Positions 32,928 through 42,378 of a stretch of DNA of 64,000 bases are shown piece by piece. Position 1 is the stretch's first letter. The number at the start of each line of letters is the position of its first letter. The notes under the pieces were generated by a model. It had not been told where the DNA came from, ran no database searches, and was given only the letters and a program-made list of their open reading frames with translations. The stretch lies in NCBI GenBank assembly GCA_900315015.1, contig OMXJ01000001.1, forward strand, positions 164,773 through 228,772. Reading direction: 5' to 3'. Source of the stretch: an uncultured Eubacteriales bacterium. Lineage in GTDB: Bacteria > Bacillota > Clostridia > Lachnospirales > Lachnospiraceae. Both the position numbers and the translations under genes were made by a program.

Positions 32928-34925
32928 ATGTTTTTTACACAGGAAGGAAATGCCGTAATCGGTAAGAAGGGTAATGAAACTCTTAGAGTTGAAGCATGGG
33001 GAACAGACGCGCTCCGCGTACGTTCAACAGTATACCCACAGTTCACAGGAAGAGCTAGAGCTCTTACAGAAAAGGTAACACCAGGAAAGGTTGATATAGC
33101 AATCGATTCAGAAAAGGGAACCGCAGAGATCACAAACGGAAAAATCAAGTGTACTATCAACGAAGTAGGTGTAATCACCTTCTATAAGGACGGAAAGAAG
33201 ATACTTCGTGAATATTACAGAAGCTACGGCGGATCACTCTCAAAGGAATGCATCTGCTTAAAGATAATCGCAAGAGATTATAAGCCATATACAGCAGGTG
33301 ACTATAAGTTTACTTATACCCTTGAGAGCAATGATGGTGAAAAGATCTATGGTATGGGTCAGTATCAGCAGGATTACCTTGACTTAAAGGGATGTACACT
33401 TGAGCTTGCTCAGCGTAACTCTCAGACTTCAGTGCCATTTGCACTTTCAAGCCTTGGCTATGGCTTCTTCTGGAACAATCCAGCAGTAGGACGTGCAACC
33501 TTCGGAAAGAACTACACCACATGGGTAGCAGAAGATACAAAGGAAATGGATTACTGGATTACAGCAGGTGATACACCAAAGGATATCATCGCAAACTTTA
33601 CAGAGGCTGTAGGACGTCCAGCAATCATGAGAAGCGATGTACTTGGCTTCTGGCAGTGCAAGCTTCGTTATAGAACACAGGAAGAGGTACTTACTGTAGC
33701 AAGAAAGTACAAGGAAATGGGAATTCCACTCGATGTAATCGTAATCGACTTCTTCCACTGGCCACGTCAGGGTGATTGGCGCTTTGATGAAAAGTACTGG
33801 ACAGATCCAAAGGCTATGGTAGATGAGCTCCATGCAATGGGAACAAGAGTAGTAGTATCAGTATGGCCATCAGTAGACAGAAAGAGCGAGAACTTCTATG
33901 AAATGTACGAAAAGGGACTTCTTATGCGTACAGAGCGTGGAACAATCGAGACTTATGACTTCCAGGGCGACTGCGTAGAAATCGACTTGACAAATCCAGA
34001 GGCAAGAAAGTACATCTGGGAAAAGTGCAAGAAGAACTACTATGATTATGGTATTGACATCTTCTGGCTTGACAATGCGGAGCCTGATCTTGCAGTATAT
34101 GACTTTGACAACTATCGTTACTATGAGGGACCAGCTCTTGAAGTATCAAACCTTTATCCAATGTACTATGCACAGGCATTCTATGAGGGACAGGTTGCAG
34201 AGGGCAATGATAAGGTATTAAGCCTTCTTAGATGCGGATGGGAAGGAAGCCAGAAATACGGCGCCCTTCTTTGGTCAGGTGACGTACAGAGTACTTATGA
34301 GTCTTTCAAGGATCAGCTTTCAGCAGGTCTTAACATCGGTCTTGCAGGAATATCATGGTGGACCACAGATATCGGTGGATTCATGAACGGTGACGTAAAT
34401 GATCCAAAGTTCATAGAGCTTCTTGAGAGATGGTTCGAAATGGGCGTATTCCTCCCAATTATGAGACTTCACGGCGACAGAGATCCGCATAACATTCCAG
34501 CACTTGTAGACGATCCTAACATCGACTACGGCGGAGGCTACCTCTACACAGGACAGCCAAACGAAATCTGGAGCTATGGCAAGGAATGTGAGGAAATCAT
34601 GAAGAAGGCTATCGAGCTTCGTATCAGCCTTAAGCCATATCTTGAAAAGATCTACAAGGAAGCACATGAGAATGGCTCACCACTTATGAGAACAATGTTC
34701 TACGAATTCCCAGAGGATTCAAAGTGCTGGGAGCTTGAAGACCAGTACATGTTCGGACCAGACTACCTTGTAGCACCTATCTTCTCAGCAGAAACCTTCG
34801 AGAGAGAAGTATATCTTCCAGCAGGAACCTGGACAGATATCCGCGATGGAAAGCAGTATGAGGGTGGAAAGACAATCGTAGCACCAGCGCCTATCGACAG
34901 TATTCCAGTATTTAAGAGAAACTAA
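32928..34925 (+). CDS. GH31 alpha-glycosidase (alpha-xylosidase/alpha-glucosidase type)
   Basis: A 665-residue GH31 enzyme. The N-terminal beta-sandwich is followed by the TIM barrel. The nucleophile Asp382 lies in FWLDNAEPD and the acid/base Asp452 in LLWSGDVQSTYESF. Other family marks are LGFWQCKLRY, DVIVIDFFHWP, and GISWWTTDIGGF followed by RLHGDRDP. No signal peptide is present, so it is cytoplasmic. The FWLDNAEPD form points to the alpha-xylosidase/alpha-glucosidase side of GH31, but substrate needs assay. It has a strong ribosome binding site (GCAGGAGG) and is closed by a terminator. Paired with GH27, it suggests breakdown of branched alpha-linked oligosaccharides. Confidence 0.9.
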   Translation: MFFTQEGNAVIGKKGNETLRVEAWGTDALRVRSTVYPQFTGRARALTEKVTPGKVDIAIDSEKGTAEITNGKIKCTINEVGVITFYKDGKKILREYYRSYGGSLSKECICLKIIARDYKPYTAGDYKFTYTLESNDGEKIYGMGQYQQDYLDLKGCTLELAQRNSQTSVPFALSSLGYGFFWNNPAVGRATFGKNYTTWVAEDTKEMDYWITAGDTPKDIIANFTEAVGRPAIMRSDVLGFWQCKLRYRTQEEVLTVARKYKEMGIPLDVIVIDFFHWPRQGDWRFDEKYWTDPKAMVDELHAMGTRVVVSVWPSVDRKSENFYEMYEKGLLMRTERGTIETYDFQGDCVEIDLTNPEARKYIWEKCKKNYYDYGIDIFWLDNAEPDLAVYDFDNYRYYEGPALEVSNLYPMYYAQAFYEGQVAEGNDKVLSLLRCGWEGSQKYGALLWSGDVQSTYESFKDQLSAGLNIGLAGISWWTTDIGGFMNGDVNDPKFIELLERWFEMGVFLPIMRLHGDRDPHNIPALVDDPNIDYGGGYLYTGQPNEIWSYGKECEEIMKKAIELRISLKPYLEKIYKEAHENGSPLMRTMFYEFPEDSKCWELEDQYMFGPDYLVAPIFSAETFEREVYLPAGTWTDIRDGKQYEGGKTIVAPAPIDSIPVFKRN

Positions 34926-34959
34926 AGCACAATTATAGAGCAACTAAGTAGCAACTAAG

Positions 34960-35001
34960 GACCACTACCAGTAACCCAATGGAACTGATAGTGGTCTTTT
35001 T
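34960..35001 (+). terminator. Intrinsic terminator after the GH31 gene
   Basis: A 13-bp stem with one mismatch (34960-34972 with 34984-34996) and an 11-nt loop, followed by TTTTT. Confidence 0.85.
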
Positions 35002-35023
35002 GGGCAATTATAAAGGTTTTACA

Positions 35024-35052
35024 TTGTGTTTTAATAGGCTTTGTGATATAAT
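35024..35052 (+). promoter_or_regulatory. Sigma-A-type promoter of the MATE gene
   Basis: TTGTGT (35024-35029), a 17-bp spacer, and TATAAT (35047-35052) with a TGA extension. Confidence 0.65.
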
Positions 35053-35115
35053 AATTATTTAATGGTATTGTTTTTTAGGGAGAACTTCCTTAAAAAAAGT
35101 TAAGATAATAACTGG

Positions 35116-35139
35116 AAAAGCTGAAGGAACAGCTTTTTC
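35116..35139 (+). terminator. Terminator-like hairpin inside the MATE leader (possible attenuator)
   Basis: AAAAGCTG (35116-35123) pairs with CAGCTTTT (35130-35137) and runs into T. It lies between the predicted promoter and the start codon, so it could end transcription early. Confidence 0.5.
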
Positions 35140-35172
35140 TAAGACAAGCAAAAGAAGAAAATGTGATGAAAA

Positions 35173-36522
35173 ATGGAAGAAGACTGTAGAGAAATGAGCA
35201 AGAACCTTCTAACGACAGGTTCGATACAAAAAAGAATAACTAAATTTGCCATACCTATATTTATAGGGAATTTATTCCAACAGCTGTATAATGCTGTGGA
35301 TTCCCTTATAGTAGGAAATGAAATCGGTAGTAATGCACTAGCAGCAGTAAGCGGCTCGGGAAGCCTTTTATTTATGGCAATAGGCTTCTTTAATGGAATA
35401 TCCATAGGTGCAGGTGTAGTAATAGCAAGGCATATAGGTGCAAAAAATCCTGTAAAGACAGAAGAAGCAGTCCATTCAACAGTGGCACTCGGACTTTTGT
35501 TTTCAGTTCTTATGACGATACTTGGCGTTTTATTTACGCCTCAGCTATTGACACTTATGAGAACGCCGATAAACGCCTTTGAAGAATCAGTTACCTATGT
35601 AAGAATATACTTTGCAGGCTCACTAGGCTTTGTAATGTATAACACCTTTGTAGGAATATTGCAGGCTGCAGGTAATTCAAAGAGTCCTCTTTATTACCTG
35701 ATAATATCCTCTGGGATAAATGTAGTGTTAGATATAGTGCTCATAAAGTTCTTAGGCTTTGGAGTTGGAGCTGCGGCCTTTGCAACAGCAGTTTCTCAGC
35801 TTATATCAGCAATACTTTGCATGATAAATCTTATGAGGACAAAAGAGGCCTATGGATTAAAACCCTCAAGGATCAGGTTTGATAAAAAGCAGACTGTAGA
35901 AATAATAAGATTCGGTCTTCCGACGGGACTTCAGAATTCGATAATGGCCTTTTCAAACGTTGTAATCCAGTCTTACATAAATGACTTCGGAGAATTTGCA
36001 ACAGCAGGAATAGGAGCCTATATAAAGATAGAAGGCTTTGTCTTCATACCTATAACAAGCTTCTCGATGGCCATAACTACCTTCGTAAGTCAGAATATAG
36101 GTGCAGGAGAATACGAAAGAGCCAAAAAGGGAGTTACCTTTACCATGCTGGTAACTGTCATATCAGCAGAAACCCTCGGAATGCTTCTTTTCATTTTTGC
36201 AGAGCCGTTAATAGCTCTCTTTGATGCAACTGCTGAGGTTGTAGCCTTTGGAGCAGGTAGAGCCAGGGTGGTATGCCCGTTCTTTATATGCTGCGCGTTT
36301 ACGCACTTTATGGCGGCGGTAATGAGAGGTGTAGGAAAGCCGGTACTGCCAATGGTAGTATTTTTGACCTGCTGGTGCGTTGTAAGAGTAGCAATACTGA
36401 AGATAACGGCAGAAGTAATAGGAAAATCAATTCAGACGACCTACTGGGTATATCCTATAACCTGGATATTAAGTACGGTGGTGTTATATATAAGTTATAG
36501 AAGAATCAAATTCAGGAATTGA
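35173..36522 (+). CDS. MATE family efflux transporter
   Basis: A 449-residue multidrug and toxin extrusion (MATE) exporter, driven by Na+ or H+. Twelve membrane helices in two related halves are expected and seen. Family motifs include FAIPIFIGNLFQQLYNAVDS near the N-terminus, GFFNGISIGAGVVIARHIGA, and GLPTGLQNSIMAFSNVVIQS in the second half. The substrate cannot be predicted. The start at 35173 has only a weak upstream AAGAAG; the in-frame ATG at 35194 is a possible alternative. Its leader holds a terminator-like hairpin, so expression may be controlled by attenuation. Confidence 0.92.
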   Translation: MEEDCREMSKNLLTTGSIQKRITKFAIPIFIGNLFQQLYNAVDSLIVGNEIGSNALAAVSGSGSLLFMAIGFFNGISIGAGVVIARHIGAKNPVKTEEAVHSTVALGLLFSVLMTILGVLFTPQLLTLMRTPINAFEESVTYVRIYFAGSLGFVMYNTFVGILQAAGNSKSPLYYLIISSGINVVLDIVLIKFLGFGVGAAAFATAVSQLISAILCMINLMRTKEAYGLKPSRIRFDKKQTVEIIRFGLPTGLQNSIMAFSNVVIQSYINDFGEFATAGIGAYIKIEGFVFIPITSFSMAITTFVSQNIGAGEYERAKKGVTFTMLVTVISAETLGMLLFIFAEPLIALFDATAEVVAFGAGRARVVCPFFICCAFTHFMAAVMRGVGKPVLPMVVFLTCWCVVRVAILKITAEVIGKSIQTTYWVYPITWILSTVVLYISYRRIKFRN

Positions 36523-36594
36523 TTTAAATATTTAAAAAATAGCAGAAAAATCAAATTTAGCAACTTATTATTATTTTAAAAAGGAAGTAGAAAA

Positions 36595-37812
36595 ATGAGA
36601 GCATACGAAAGATTATTGAACTATGTAAAGGTCTATACCACGAGTGATGAAAGCACAGGAACAGTACCATCCACAAATAGGCAGTTCGATTTAGCAAAGC
36701 TTTTAGTAGAGGAAATGAAGGCGCTTGGAATCGAAAATCCTCACGTAGATGATAAATGCTATGTATATGGATGGATACCAGCTACCAAGGGCTATGAGGA
36801 AAAGCCTGCCTTAGGCTTTATTGCTCATCTTGACACAGCACCTGATGCAAGCGGTGAAAATGTAAAGCCTCAGGTAATAGAAAATTATGATGGAGAAGAT
36901 GTAGAGCTTGGAAAGAGCGGTCTATCAATTAAAACCGAGCTTTACCCGGAAATGAAGAAACTTAAGGGAAGAACTCTTATAGTGACAGATGGAACCACTC
37001 TTCTTGGTGCAGATGATAAATCAGGAATAGCAGAAATCCTTACAGCAGCCGAGGAAATCATAAAAAAAGATCTTCCTCATGGAAAAATATGCATAGCCTT
37101 TACGCCTGATGAAGAAATCGGAGGCGGAGCAGCAGATCTTGACTTAGAAAAATTCGGTGCAAAGTATGCCTATACGGTAGACGGCGGCCCTGAAAATGAA
37201 ATAACCTATGAATGCTTTAATGCTGTATCAGCTAAATTCAAGATAAAAGGCGCAGCAGTTCATACAGGCTCAGCAAAGGGCAAGATGAAGAATGCGGTCA
37301 GAATGGCAGTAGAAATTGAAAATATGCTTCCATCTGGCGATATCCCAGAGCTCACAGAAGGCAGAGAGGGTTTTTATCATCTGTGCAATATAAATGGTAC
37401 AATGGAAAGCGCAGAAATGAGCTATATTGTCCGTGATCATGACTCCTCAAAGATGGAAATGAGAAAGGAAATCCTAAAGCATATTGAAAAGGTAATGAAT
37501 GAAAAATATGGTGAAGGAAGCGTAGAGCTTATCATAAAAGAGCAGTATAGAAATATGATAGAAAAAATAGCTCCATGCATGCACCTTGTAGAAAATGTAA
37601 GAAAAGTAATGCATGAGCTTGGCATGGAAACGGATGAAGCCCCTGTAAGAGGCGGAACAGACGGCGCCCAGCTAAGTTTCAGGGGACTTCCATGCCCGAA
37701 CCTTGGCACAGGTGGCTATGCCTTCCACGGACCATACGAGCACATTACTGCAGAAGGCATGGACATAGCAGTAAAGGTAATCCTTGGAGTAATAGGAAAA
37801 TACGCAAAGTAA
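36595..37812 (+). CDS. pepT: Peptidase T (tripeptide aminopeptidase)
   Basis: A 405-residue cytoplasmic zinc aminopeptidase of family M20 that removes the N-terminal residue of tripeptides. Metal and catalytic motifs are present in order: IAHLDTAPDASG, LLGADDKSGIAEI, FTPDEEIGGGA, YTVDGGPENE, and the C-terminal VRGGTDGAQLSFRGLPCPNL followed by GTGGYAFHGPYEH. The length matches the family, and the ribosome binding site is AAGGAAG. It is one of two peptidases (with PepC) in this part of the window, consistent with an amino-acid-using anaerobe. Confidence 0.95.
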   Translation: MRAYERLLNYVKVYTTSDESTGTVPSTNRQFDLAKLLVEEMKALGIENPHVDDKCYVYGWIPATKGYEEKPALGFIAHLDTAPDASGENVKPQVIENYDGEDVELGKSGLSIKTELYPEMKKLKGRTLIVTDGTTLLGADDKSGIAEILTAAEEIIKKDLPHGKICIAFTPDEEIGGGAADLDLEKFGAKYAYTVDGGPENEITYECFNAVSAKFKIKGAAVHTGSAKGKMKNAVRMAVEIENMLPSGDIPELTEGREGFYHLCNINGTMESAEMSYIVRDHDSSKMEMRKEILKHIEKVMNEKYGEGSVELIIKEQYRNMIEKIAPCMHLVENVRKVMHELGMETDEAPVRGGTDGAQLSFRGLPCPNLGTGGYAFHGPYEHITAEGMDIAVKVILGVIGKYAK

Positions 37813-37944
37813 GCGGGTGCGATTTTAGTCAAAAGTAAACCCGGGTGGACTTTATTGCGTAATAAGAAAGTACTCAGGGTAAGAATCTTACTGAAATAGT
37901 AAATGTGCAGGGTAAAACAGTAATAATAGAATGAGGTATAGTGT

Positions 37945-39015
37945 ATGATACTTGGTATGTCAATATATGAAGTATGCATGTATTTTATAATCTATTCCTT
38001 CGTAGGTTGGTGCATAGAGGTAATATACCATGCACTCTCTGTGGGAAAAATTATCAATAGAGGCTTTTTGAACGGACCGGTATGTCCGGTATATGGCTTC
38101 GGAATGCTCGCAGTAGTGGGAATGGTAAATCAGCTGCCAAAGAATGAAAATGGAAATCCAAATACTTTTTTCGTATTCCTTGGAGGGATGTTACTTACAA
38201 CCGCAATAGAGCTTGTAGCCGGCTGGATGTTATTCCATTTCTTCCATGCGCGCTGGTGGGACTATAGCGACGTACCGCTAAATCTAGGAGGCTACATATG
38301 TCCGCTTTTCTCAGTGTATTGGGGAATAGGATGTGTTCTTATAGTTAAATTTGGCCATCCTTTAGTAGATGCGCTTGTTGACTTTACGCCGCAAAAGTAC
38401 GGCTGGCCAATAATAGGCGTATTATCAGTAGTGTACATAGCCGACTTTATACTTACAGTACTTACTGTAATAGGACTTAACAAAAAGATCGCCGAGCTTG
38501 ATAAGCTCAATGCGTCAATGCGCGTAATAAGTGATGGATTAAGTGATACTCTTGCAGGAACAACTCTCAAGGCTATGACAGTTACAGATGAAGCAAAGCT
38601 TCAGATGACTCTTGCAAAGGCAGAGATGAAGGATGCCTACGAGGTTAAGAAGGAAGAGACTGCTGGCACAGTAAGAAGGGCTGTAGCTATTACAAAGGCA
38701 GTTTATGAAGCTAAGAAGGAAAAAACTGCAGCAAAGAGAGATGAAGCCCTTGTAGCAGTAAAGGAAAAGGTAATAAATCCTATAATGGGAAGCTATGAAG
38801 CAGCTAAAAAGCGTTCTATGGAGCTTACCGAGGATATCTTAGGACATAAATTCTTTGGAACAGGAAGACTTCTTAGAGCCTTCCCAAAAATGAAATATGT
38901 AGGCCATGAAAATCTGTTAAAGGAACTTGAAGATAGCAGAGAAAAGAATGAAAAGTCTGAGAATATAGCTAAAAATACAAATGAATCTGGAAATACAGAT
39001 GCATCGGATGATTAA
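37945..39015 (+). CDS. CmpB-like (ABC_trans_CmpB) membrane protein
   Basis: A 356-residue membrane protein of the family often annotated as a putative ABC-transporter permease (CmpB, COG4905). The conserved FIIYSFVGWCIEVIYHALSV, RGFLNGPVCPVYGFGMLAVV and WWDYSDVPLNLGGYICPLFS segments are all there, in about six membrane helices up to residue 185. A long charged, alanine/lysine-rich helical tail follows (about 185-330), ending in an acidic tip. The tail suggests a coiled coil in the cytoplasm. No ATPase partner is adjacent, so the ABC label is doubtful. Confidence 0.85.
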   Translation: MILGMSIYEVCMYFIIYSFVGWCIEVIYHALSVGKIINRGFLNGPVCPVYGFGMLAVVGMVNQLPKNENGNPNTFFVFLGGMLLTTAIELVAGWMLFHFFHARWWDYSDVPLNLGGYICPLFSVYWGIGCVLIVKFGHPLVDALVDFTPQKYGWPIIGVLSVVYIADFILTVLTVIGLNKKIAELDKLNASMRVISDGLSDTLAGTTLKAMTVTDEAKLQMTLAKAEMKDAYEVKKEETAGTVRRAVAITKAVYEAKKEKTAAKRDEALVAVKEKVINPIMGSYEAAKKRSMELTEDILGHKFFGTGRLLRAFPKMKYVGHENLLKELEDSREKNEKSENIAKNTNESGNTDASDD

Positions 39016-39073
39016 TCAGAAAATATAAGGAAATGTAAATAAATCAGGTAGTAACGGAAAGGATAAAATTGTA

Positions 39074-40411
39074 ATGAGCAAGTTAACATTATCAACAATT
39101 GATAAATTCAGAAAAGAAGTAGCAAAGGAGAGCAATGTAAAGACACTTCAGGCAGCTGCATCAAGCTCTGCCCTTGTGGATATAACCTTTGTACCAACAA
39201 ATGCAGCAAAACTTAATGGTGCATTTGAAGTCGAAGTAGATGTAAATGGAATTACAGCTCAGAGAATGAGCGGAAGATGCTGGTTATTTGCAGCACTTAA
39301 TATATTAAGAGAAAAGGCAGCAAAGAACCTGAATGTAAAAGAGTTTGAAATTTCAGAAAATTATCTGTCATTTTATGACAAGCTTGAAAAGTCAAACACC
39401 ATGCTTTCCATGGCAATCGATAATGCAGAACTAGACGAAGAGGCCAGAATGACAGAGTATATCCGTGAAGGCTTTGGTGACGGCGGATATTTTGATGAGG
39501 CAGCAGACCTTGTAGAAAAGTATGGAATCGTTCCAAAGAGCGTATTCCCGGAAACCTATCAGTCGGAAAATACAGCACAGATGAATGATAAGCTTCTGAG
39601 AATCTTAAAAATGGATGTATCAAGGCTCCGTGACCTTGCAAATGAAAAGGGAAAGAAGGAAGCTGAGAAGGAAAAGGAAAAGATGCTTCTTGACATCTAT
39701 AGAATGTTAGTAATATGCTTCGGAGAGCCTCCAAAGACCTTTACCTATGCATGGAAGGAAAAGGAAGGAAAGAACGGAAAGCAGAAGTTCAATGAAGTAA
39801 GAGACATAACCCCTATAGAATTCAGGGATAAGTATGCAGGTGGAAATGTATTAAAGGATTATATTACAATAACTAACCACCCGACCAAGGCTCTTCAAAT
39901 GAACCTTTATTACAAGTTCCATTATATCGGCTGCATGGCAGATAAGGATATCTTGAATTTGAATCTTGAAATTGAAGATTTAGAAGAACTATGTGTAAAG
40001 ATGCTTAAAGGCGGTACTCCTGTATGGTTCGCCTGCGATTCAGGTGCTTTCGGAAGCAGAAAGAACGGCATATGGGATCAGGACAGCTTTGACTTTTCAG
40101 GAATCCTTGGCGGCGTAAACTTTGAAGAGGAGAAGGGCGACCTTATAGTAGCCCATGCAGGTCTTGCAGATCACGCAATGGTACTTACAGGAGTAGCTTT
40201 TGATGAAAATGGAAAGCCGGCTCGCTGGAAGATAGAAAACAGCTGGGGCAAGGATGCAGGAAAGGACGGTTTCTTTGTGTGCTCAGAAAAGTATTTTGAG
40301 AAATATGTTTTCGAGGCAGTAATTGATAAAAAGTATCTTACAAAGGAGCAGAAGGCTCTATTAAAGAAGAAACCGGTTGAGATACCGGCATGGTCAGCAG
40401 ACTGGGTATAA
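39074..40411 (+). CDS. pepC: Aminopeptidase C (C1 peptidase, bleomycin hydrolase family)
   Basis: A 445-residue cytoplasmic cysteine aminopeptidase. The catalytic triad is visible: Cys69 in MSGRCWLFAALN, His367 in GLADHAMVLTGV, and Asn389 in KIENSWGKDAG. Other family regions include FEISENYLSFYDKLEKSN and GDGGYFDEAADLVEKYGIVP. The C-terminus ends in SADWV, close to the processed tail that narrows the active site in this hexameric family. The length is typical. It starts 59 bp after the CmpB-like gene. Confidence 0.95.
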   Translation: MSKLTLSTIDKFRKEVAKESNVKTLQAAASSSALVDITFVPTNAAKLNGAFEVEVDVNGITAQRMSGRCWLFAALNILREKAAKNLNVKEFEISENYLSFYDKLEKSNTMLSMAIDNAELDEEARMTEYIREGFGDGGYFDEAADLVEKYGIVPKSVFPETYQSENTAQMNDKLLRILKMDVSRLRDLANEKGKKEAEKEKEKMLLDIYRMLVICFGEPPKTFTYAWKEKEGKNGKQKFNEVRDITPIEFRDKYAGGNVLKDYITITNHPTKALQMNLYYKFHYIGCMADKDILNLNLEIEDLEELCVKMLKGGTPVWFACDSGAFGSRKNGIWDQDSFDFSGILGGVNFEEEKGDLIVAHAGLADHAMVLTGVAFDENGKPARWKIENSWGKDAGKDGFFVCSEKYFEKYVFEAVIDKKYLTKEQKALLKKKPVEIPAWSADWV

Positions 40412-40423
40412 TAGGAAGAAAAG

Positions 40424-40924
40424 ATGAAGAAATTAGTTATAATATTATTAATTGTAGTAATTATAGCCTGTGGATATGTATTTGCAAAAAAGTACAATGA
40501 AAATAATGCCCCAAAGAGCAGTGATAAGGAAATGTCAAGTGGTGAAATGGAAAGATTATCCAAGACCATGTATGAGGATGACATAAAGCAGGCAGGAACC
40601 TTAAAAACAGCACTTCAGATGGCAGTAACAGAGTGCGAGCTTAATGCCTCAGGAGAAATGCCGGCAGATTGCAAGTTTAAAATCAATACCAGCACCTGGA
40701 GCGTAGTATCAAGTGCGGCAAGTAGTAAGAGCATAGCAGAAAGCGCTTGTGCATCAGCAAAGACAGCAGTTGGCGGTTCCGCAGTATACACAACTCTTTT
40801 TAAGGATGAAGGCTTCATACTCTATTATTCTAAAAAAGACAATGCACTTGAAGTGCAGTATGACGGAGCAGGCGTTGATGTAAATAACTACGATATAAGT
40901 AAGTACAGTTTTTCGGATAATTAA
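40424..40924 (+). CDS. Small N-terminally anchored hypothetical protein
   Basis: A 166-residue protein with one N-terminal membrane segment (about 3-22, LVIILLIVVIIACGYVFA) and a domain outside the membrane. The part after residue 40 has an alpha-helix then beta pattern (MYEDDIKQAGTLKTALQMAV, GSAVYTTLFKDEGFILYYSK), loosely like a pilin or pseudopilin without the cleavage motif. I do not recognise the family. It starts 12 bp after pepC, so it shares that transcript, and is followed by a 23-bp tandem repeat. Confidence 0.6.
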   Translation: MKKLVIILLIVVIIACGYVFAKKYNENNAPKSSDKEMSSGEMERLSKTMYEDDIKQAGTLKTALQMAVTECELNASGEMPADCKFKINTSTWSVVSSAASSKSIAESACASAKTAVGGSAVYTTLFKDEGFILYYSKKDNALEVQYDGAGVDVNNYDISKYSFSDN

Positions 40925-40978
40925 AGGCTAAATGGGCTAAAATCAAGGTAATAAGTATGCTAAAAAGTAATGCAAAAA

Positions 40979-41070
40979 AGAATGCCAAAAGTAAGGCGAT
41001 TAGAATGCCAAAAATAAGGCAAAAAGAATGCCAAAAGTAAGGCGAAAAGAATGCCATAGGTAAGGCGATT
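40979..41070 (+). repeat. 23-bp tandem repeat, four copies
   Basis: Units begin at 40979, 41002, 41025 and 41048. The core is AGAATGCCAAAAGTAAGGCG; each unit has a small GCC/GGC dyad. Confidence 0.9.
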
Positions 41071-41102
41071 AGTATTCTGAAAAGCAAAATAGGAGAAAAG
41101 GT

Positions 41103-42260
41103 ATGAGATATAGAACCCCGTCTTATATGGATAAATTCCACTGTATAGCGGATAAATGCAAGGATAGCTGCTGTATAGGCTGGGAAATAGATATAGATGA
41201 AAAAACAAAGGCTTATTATGACAGCGTAGATACGCCCTTTGCCGAAAGACTAAAAAAAGACATAAAAGATGGCTGTTTTGTGCTTGATGAAAAGGAACGC
41301 TGTCCATTTCTTAATGATAAGAATTTATGTGACATATACATAAATCTCGGAAAAGAGCATCTGTGCCAGATATGCAGTGATCATCCAAGATATTATGAGT
41401 GGTTCGGAGAGCTTAAAGAAGGCGGAATCGGCTTATCGTGTGAAGAAGCAGCAAGAGTAATACTATCAAATGATTTTTCACTAGAGGAAACGGAAATAGA
41501 AGAAGAGGAAGACCTTCCGGATTATGATATGGAGGTTTTTACGGCCTTAGAAAAGGCCAGGGACATGATACTAGAAAAGTTAAATGAGACCGGTGAAAAA
41601 AAGGTGCCTTTGGAGTTCTTACTTAGCTGGATGCTCAAATATGGAAAAGTTCTCCAACTAAAACTGGATGAATATAGCGCTGAAATGGAAGAAATTCAGG
41701 AAAAGGTAATATCCGAGCTTCCAGAGGATGCACAGATCTTTGGCGAGACAAATTCTGAAGCAGCATTTGGTGAAAATCCTAGTGAAGAATCGCCTTTTGG
41801 CGCTGATTCAAAGGCACATGATGATGGAATAATAGAAGAAGATGATTTAGCTCAGTTCTTAATGGATGGAAGAGTCAGAAGTACTCTGATGGCATATTTT
41901 CAGACCTTAGAGCCAATGAGCACCTCCTGGATTCCATTTCTTGAAATGTGCGATCAGGTAAACAGGATGCATATTTCAGATACTAAGTGGCTTGATGAAA
42001 TAAACTCCGAAAAATATGAGATTTATTTCAGAAGGCTTGCATCTTATTTCATATATAGGTATTTTATGAAAGCAGTATTTGACCTTGATGCGGCAGGAAA
42101 GATAAAGTTTGCGGTGCTTTCAACCTATATGATCTGGCTATTAGCAAGGTGCACGATAGAATTAACAGGTCAGTGCGACTTTGAGGATTTAGCGCTTCTT
42201 GCTAAGAACTATTCAAAGGAGATTGAATATAGCGAAGAAAATCTGGAAAAGCTGATGTAA
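41103..42260 (+). CDS. FliB-family lysine N-methylase-like protein
   Basis: A 385-residue protein of the FliB group, named for the methylase of flagellin lysines in Salmonella. The Cys-rich N-terminus fits: FHCIADKCKDSCCIGWEIDI (about 11-30), RCPFLNDKNLCDIYINLG, and LCQICSDHPRYYEWFG. These cysteines probably bind a metal or iron-sulfur cluster. An acidic, variable insert fills about 200-255. No flagellar gene is present in the window, so its target may be something else. It stands alone downstream of a 23-bp repeat array. Confidence 0.85.
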   Translation: MRYRTPSYMDKFHCIADKCKDSCCIGWEIDIDEKTKAYYDSVDTPFAERLKKDIKDGCFVLDEKERCPFLNDKNLCDIYINLGKEHLCQICSDHPRYYEWFGELKEGGIGLSCEEAARVILSNDFSLEETEIEEEEDLPDYDMEVFTALEKARDMILEKLNETGEKKVPLEFLLSWMLKYGKVLQLKLDEYSAEMEEIQEKVISELPEDAQIFGETNSEAAFGENPSEESPFGADSKAHDDGIIEEDDLAQFLMDGRVRSTLMAYFQTLEPMSTSWIPFLEMCDQVNRMHISDTKWLDEINSEKYEIYFRRLASYFIYRYFMKAVFDLDAAGKIKFAVLSTYMIWLLARCTIELTGQCDFEDLALLAKNYSKEIEYSEENLEKLM

Positions 42261-42378
42261 GAACATTTAAAAGGCATAAGGAAAAAAATATGTAAAAGTA
42301 ATCTGTGGTAAGTTTACGAAATATATAATATAGTAAGTAGTTTCGATAAAGCAGTGAAGTAAATTATGAAATAAAGCA

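Noticed and set aside
37945..39015. True ABC transporter permease
   Set aside because: No ATPase or binding-protein gene is adjacent, and the family's ABC label is only historical annotation.
41103..42260. Evidence for flagellar motility from the FliB-like gene
   Set aside because: No other flagellar gene is present, and the family also occurs in organisms without flagella.
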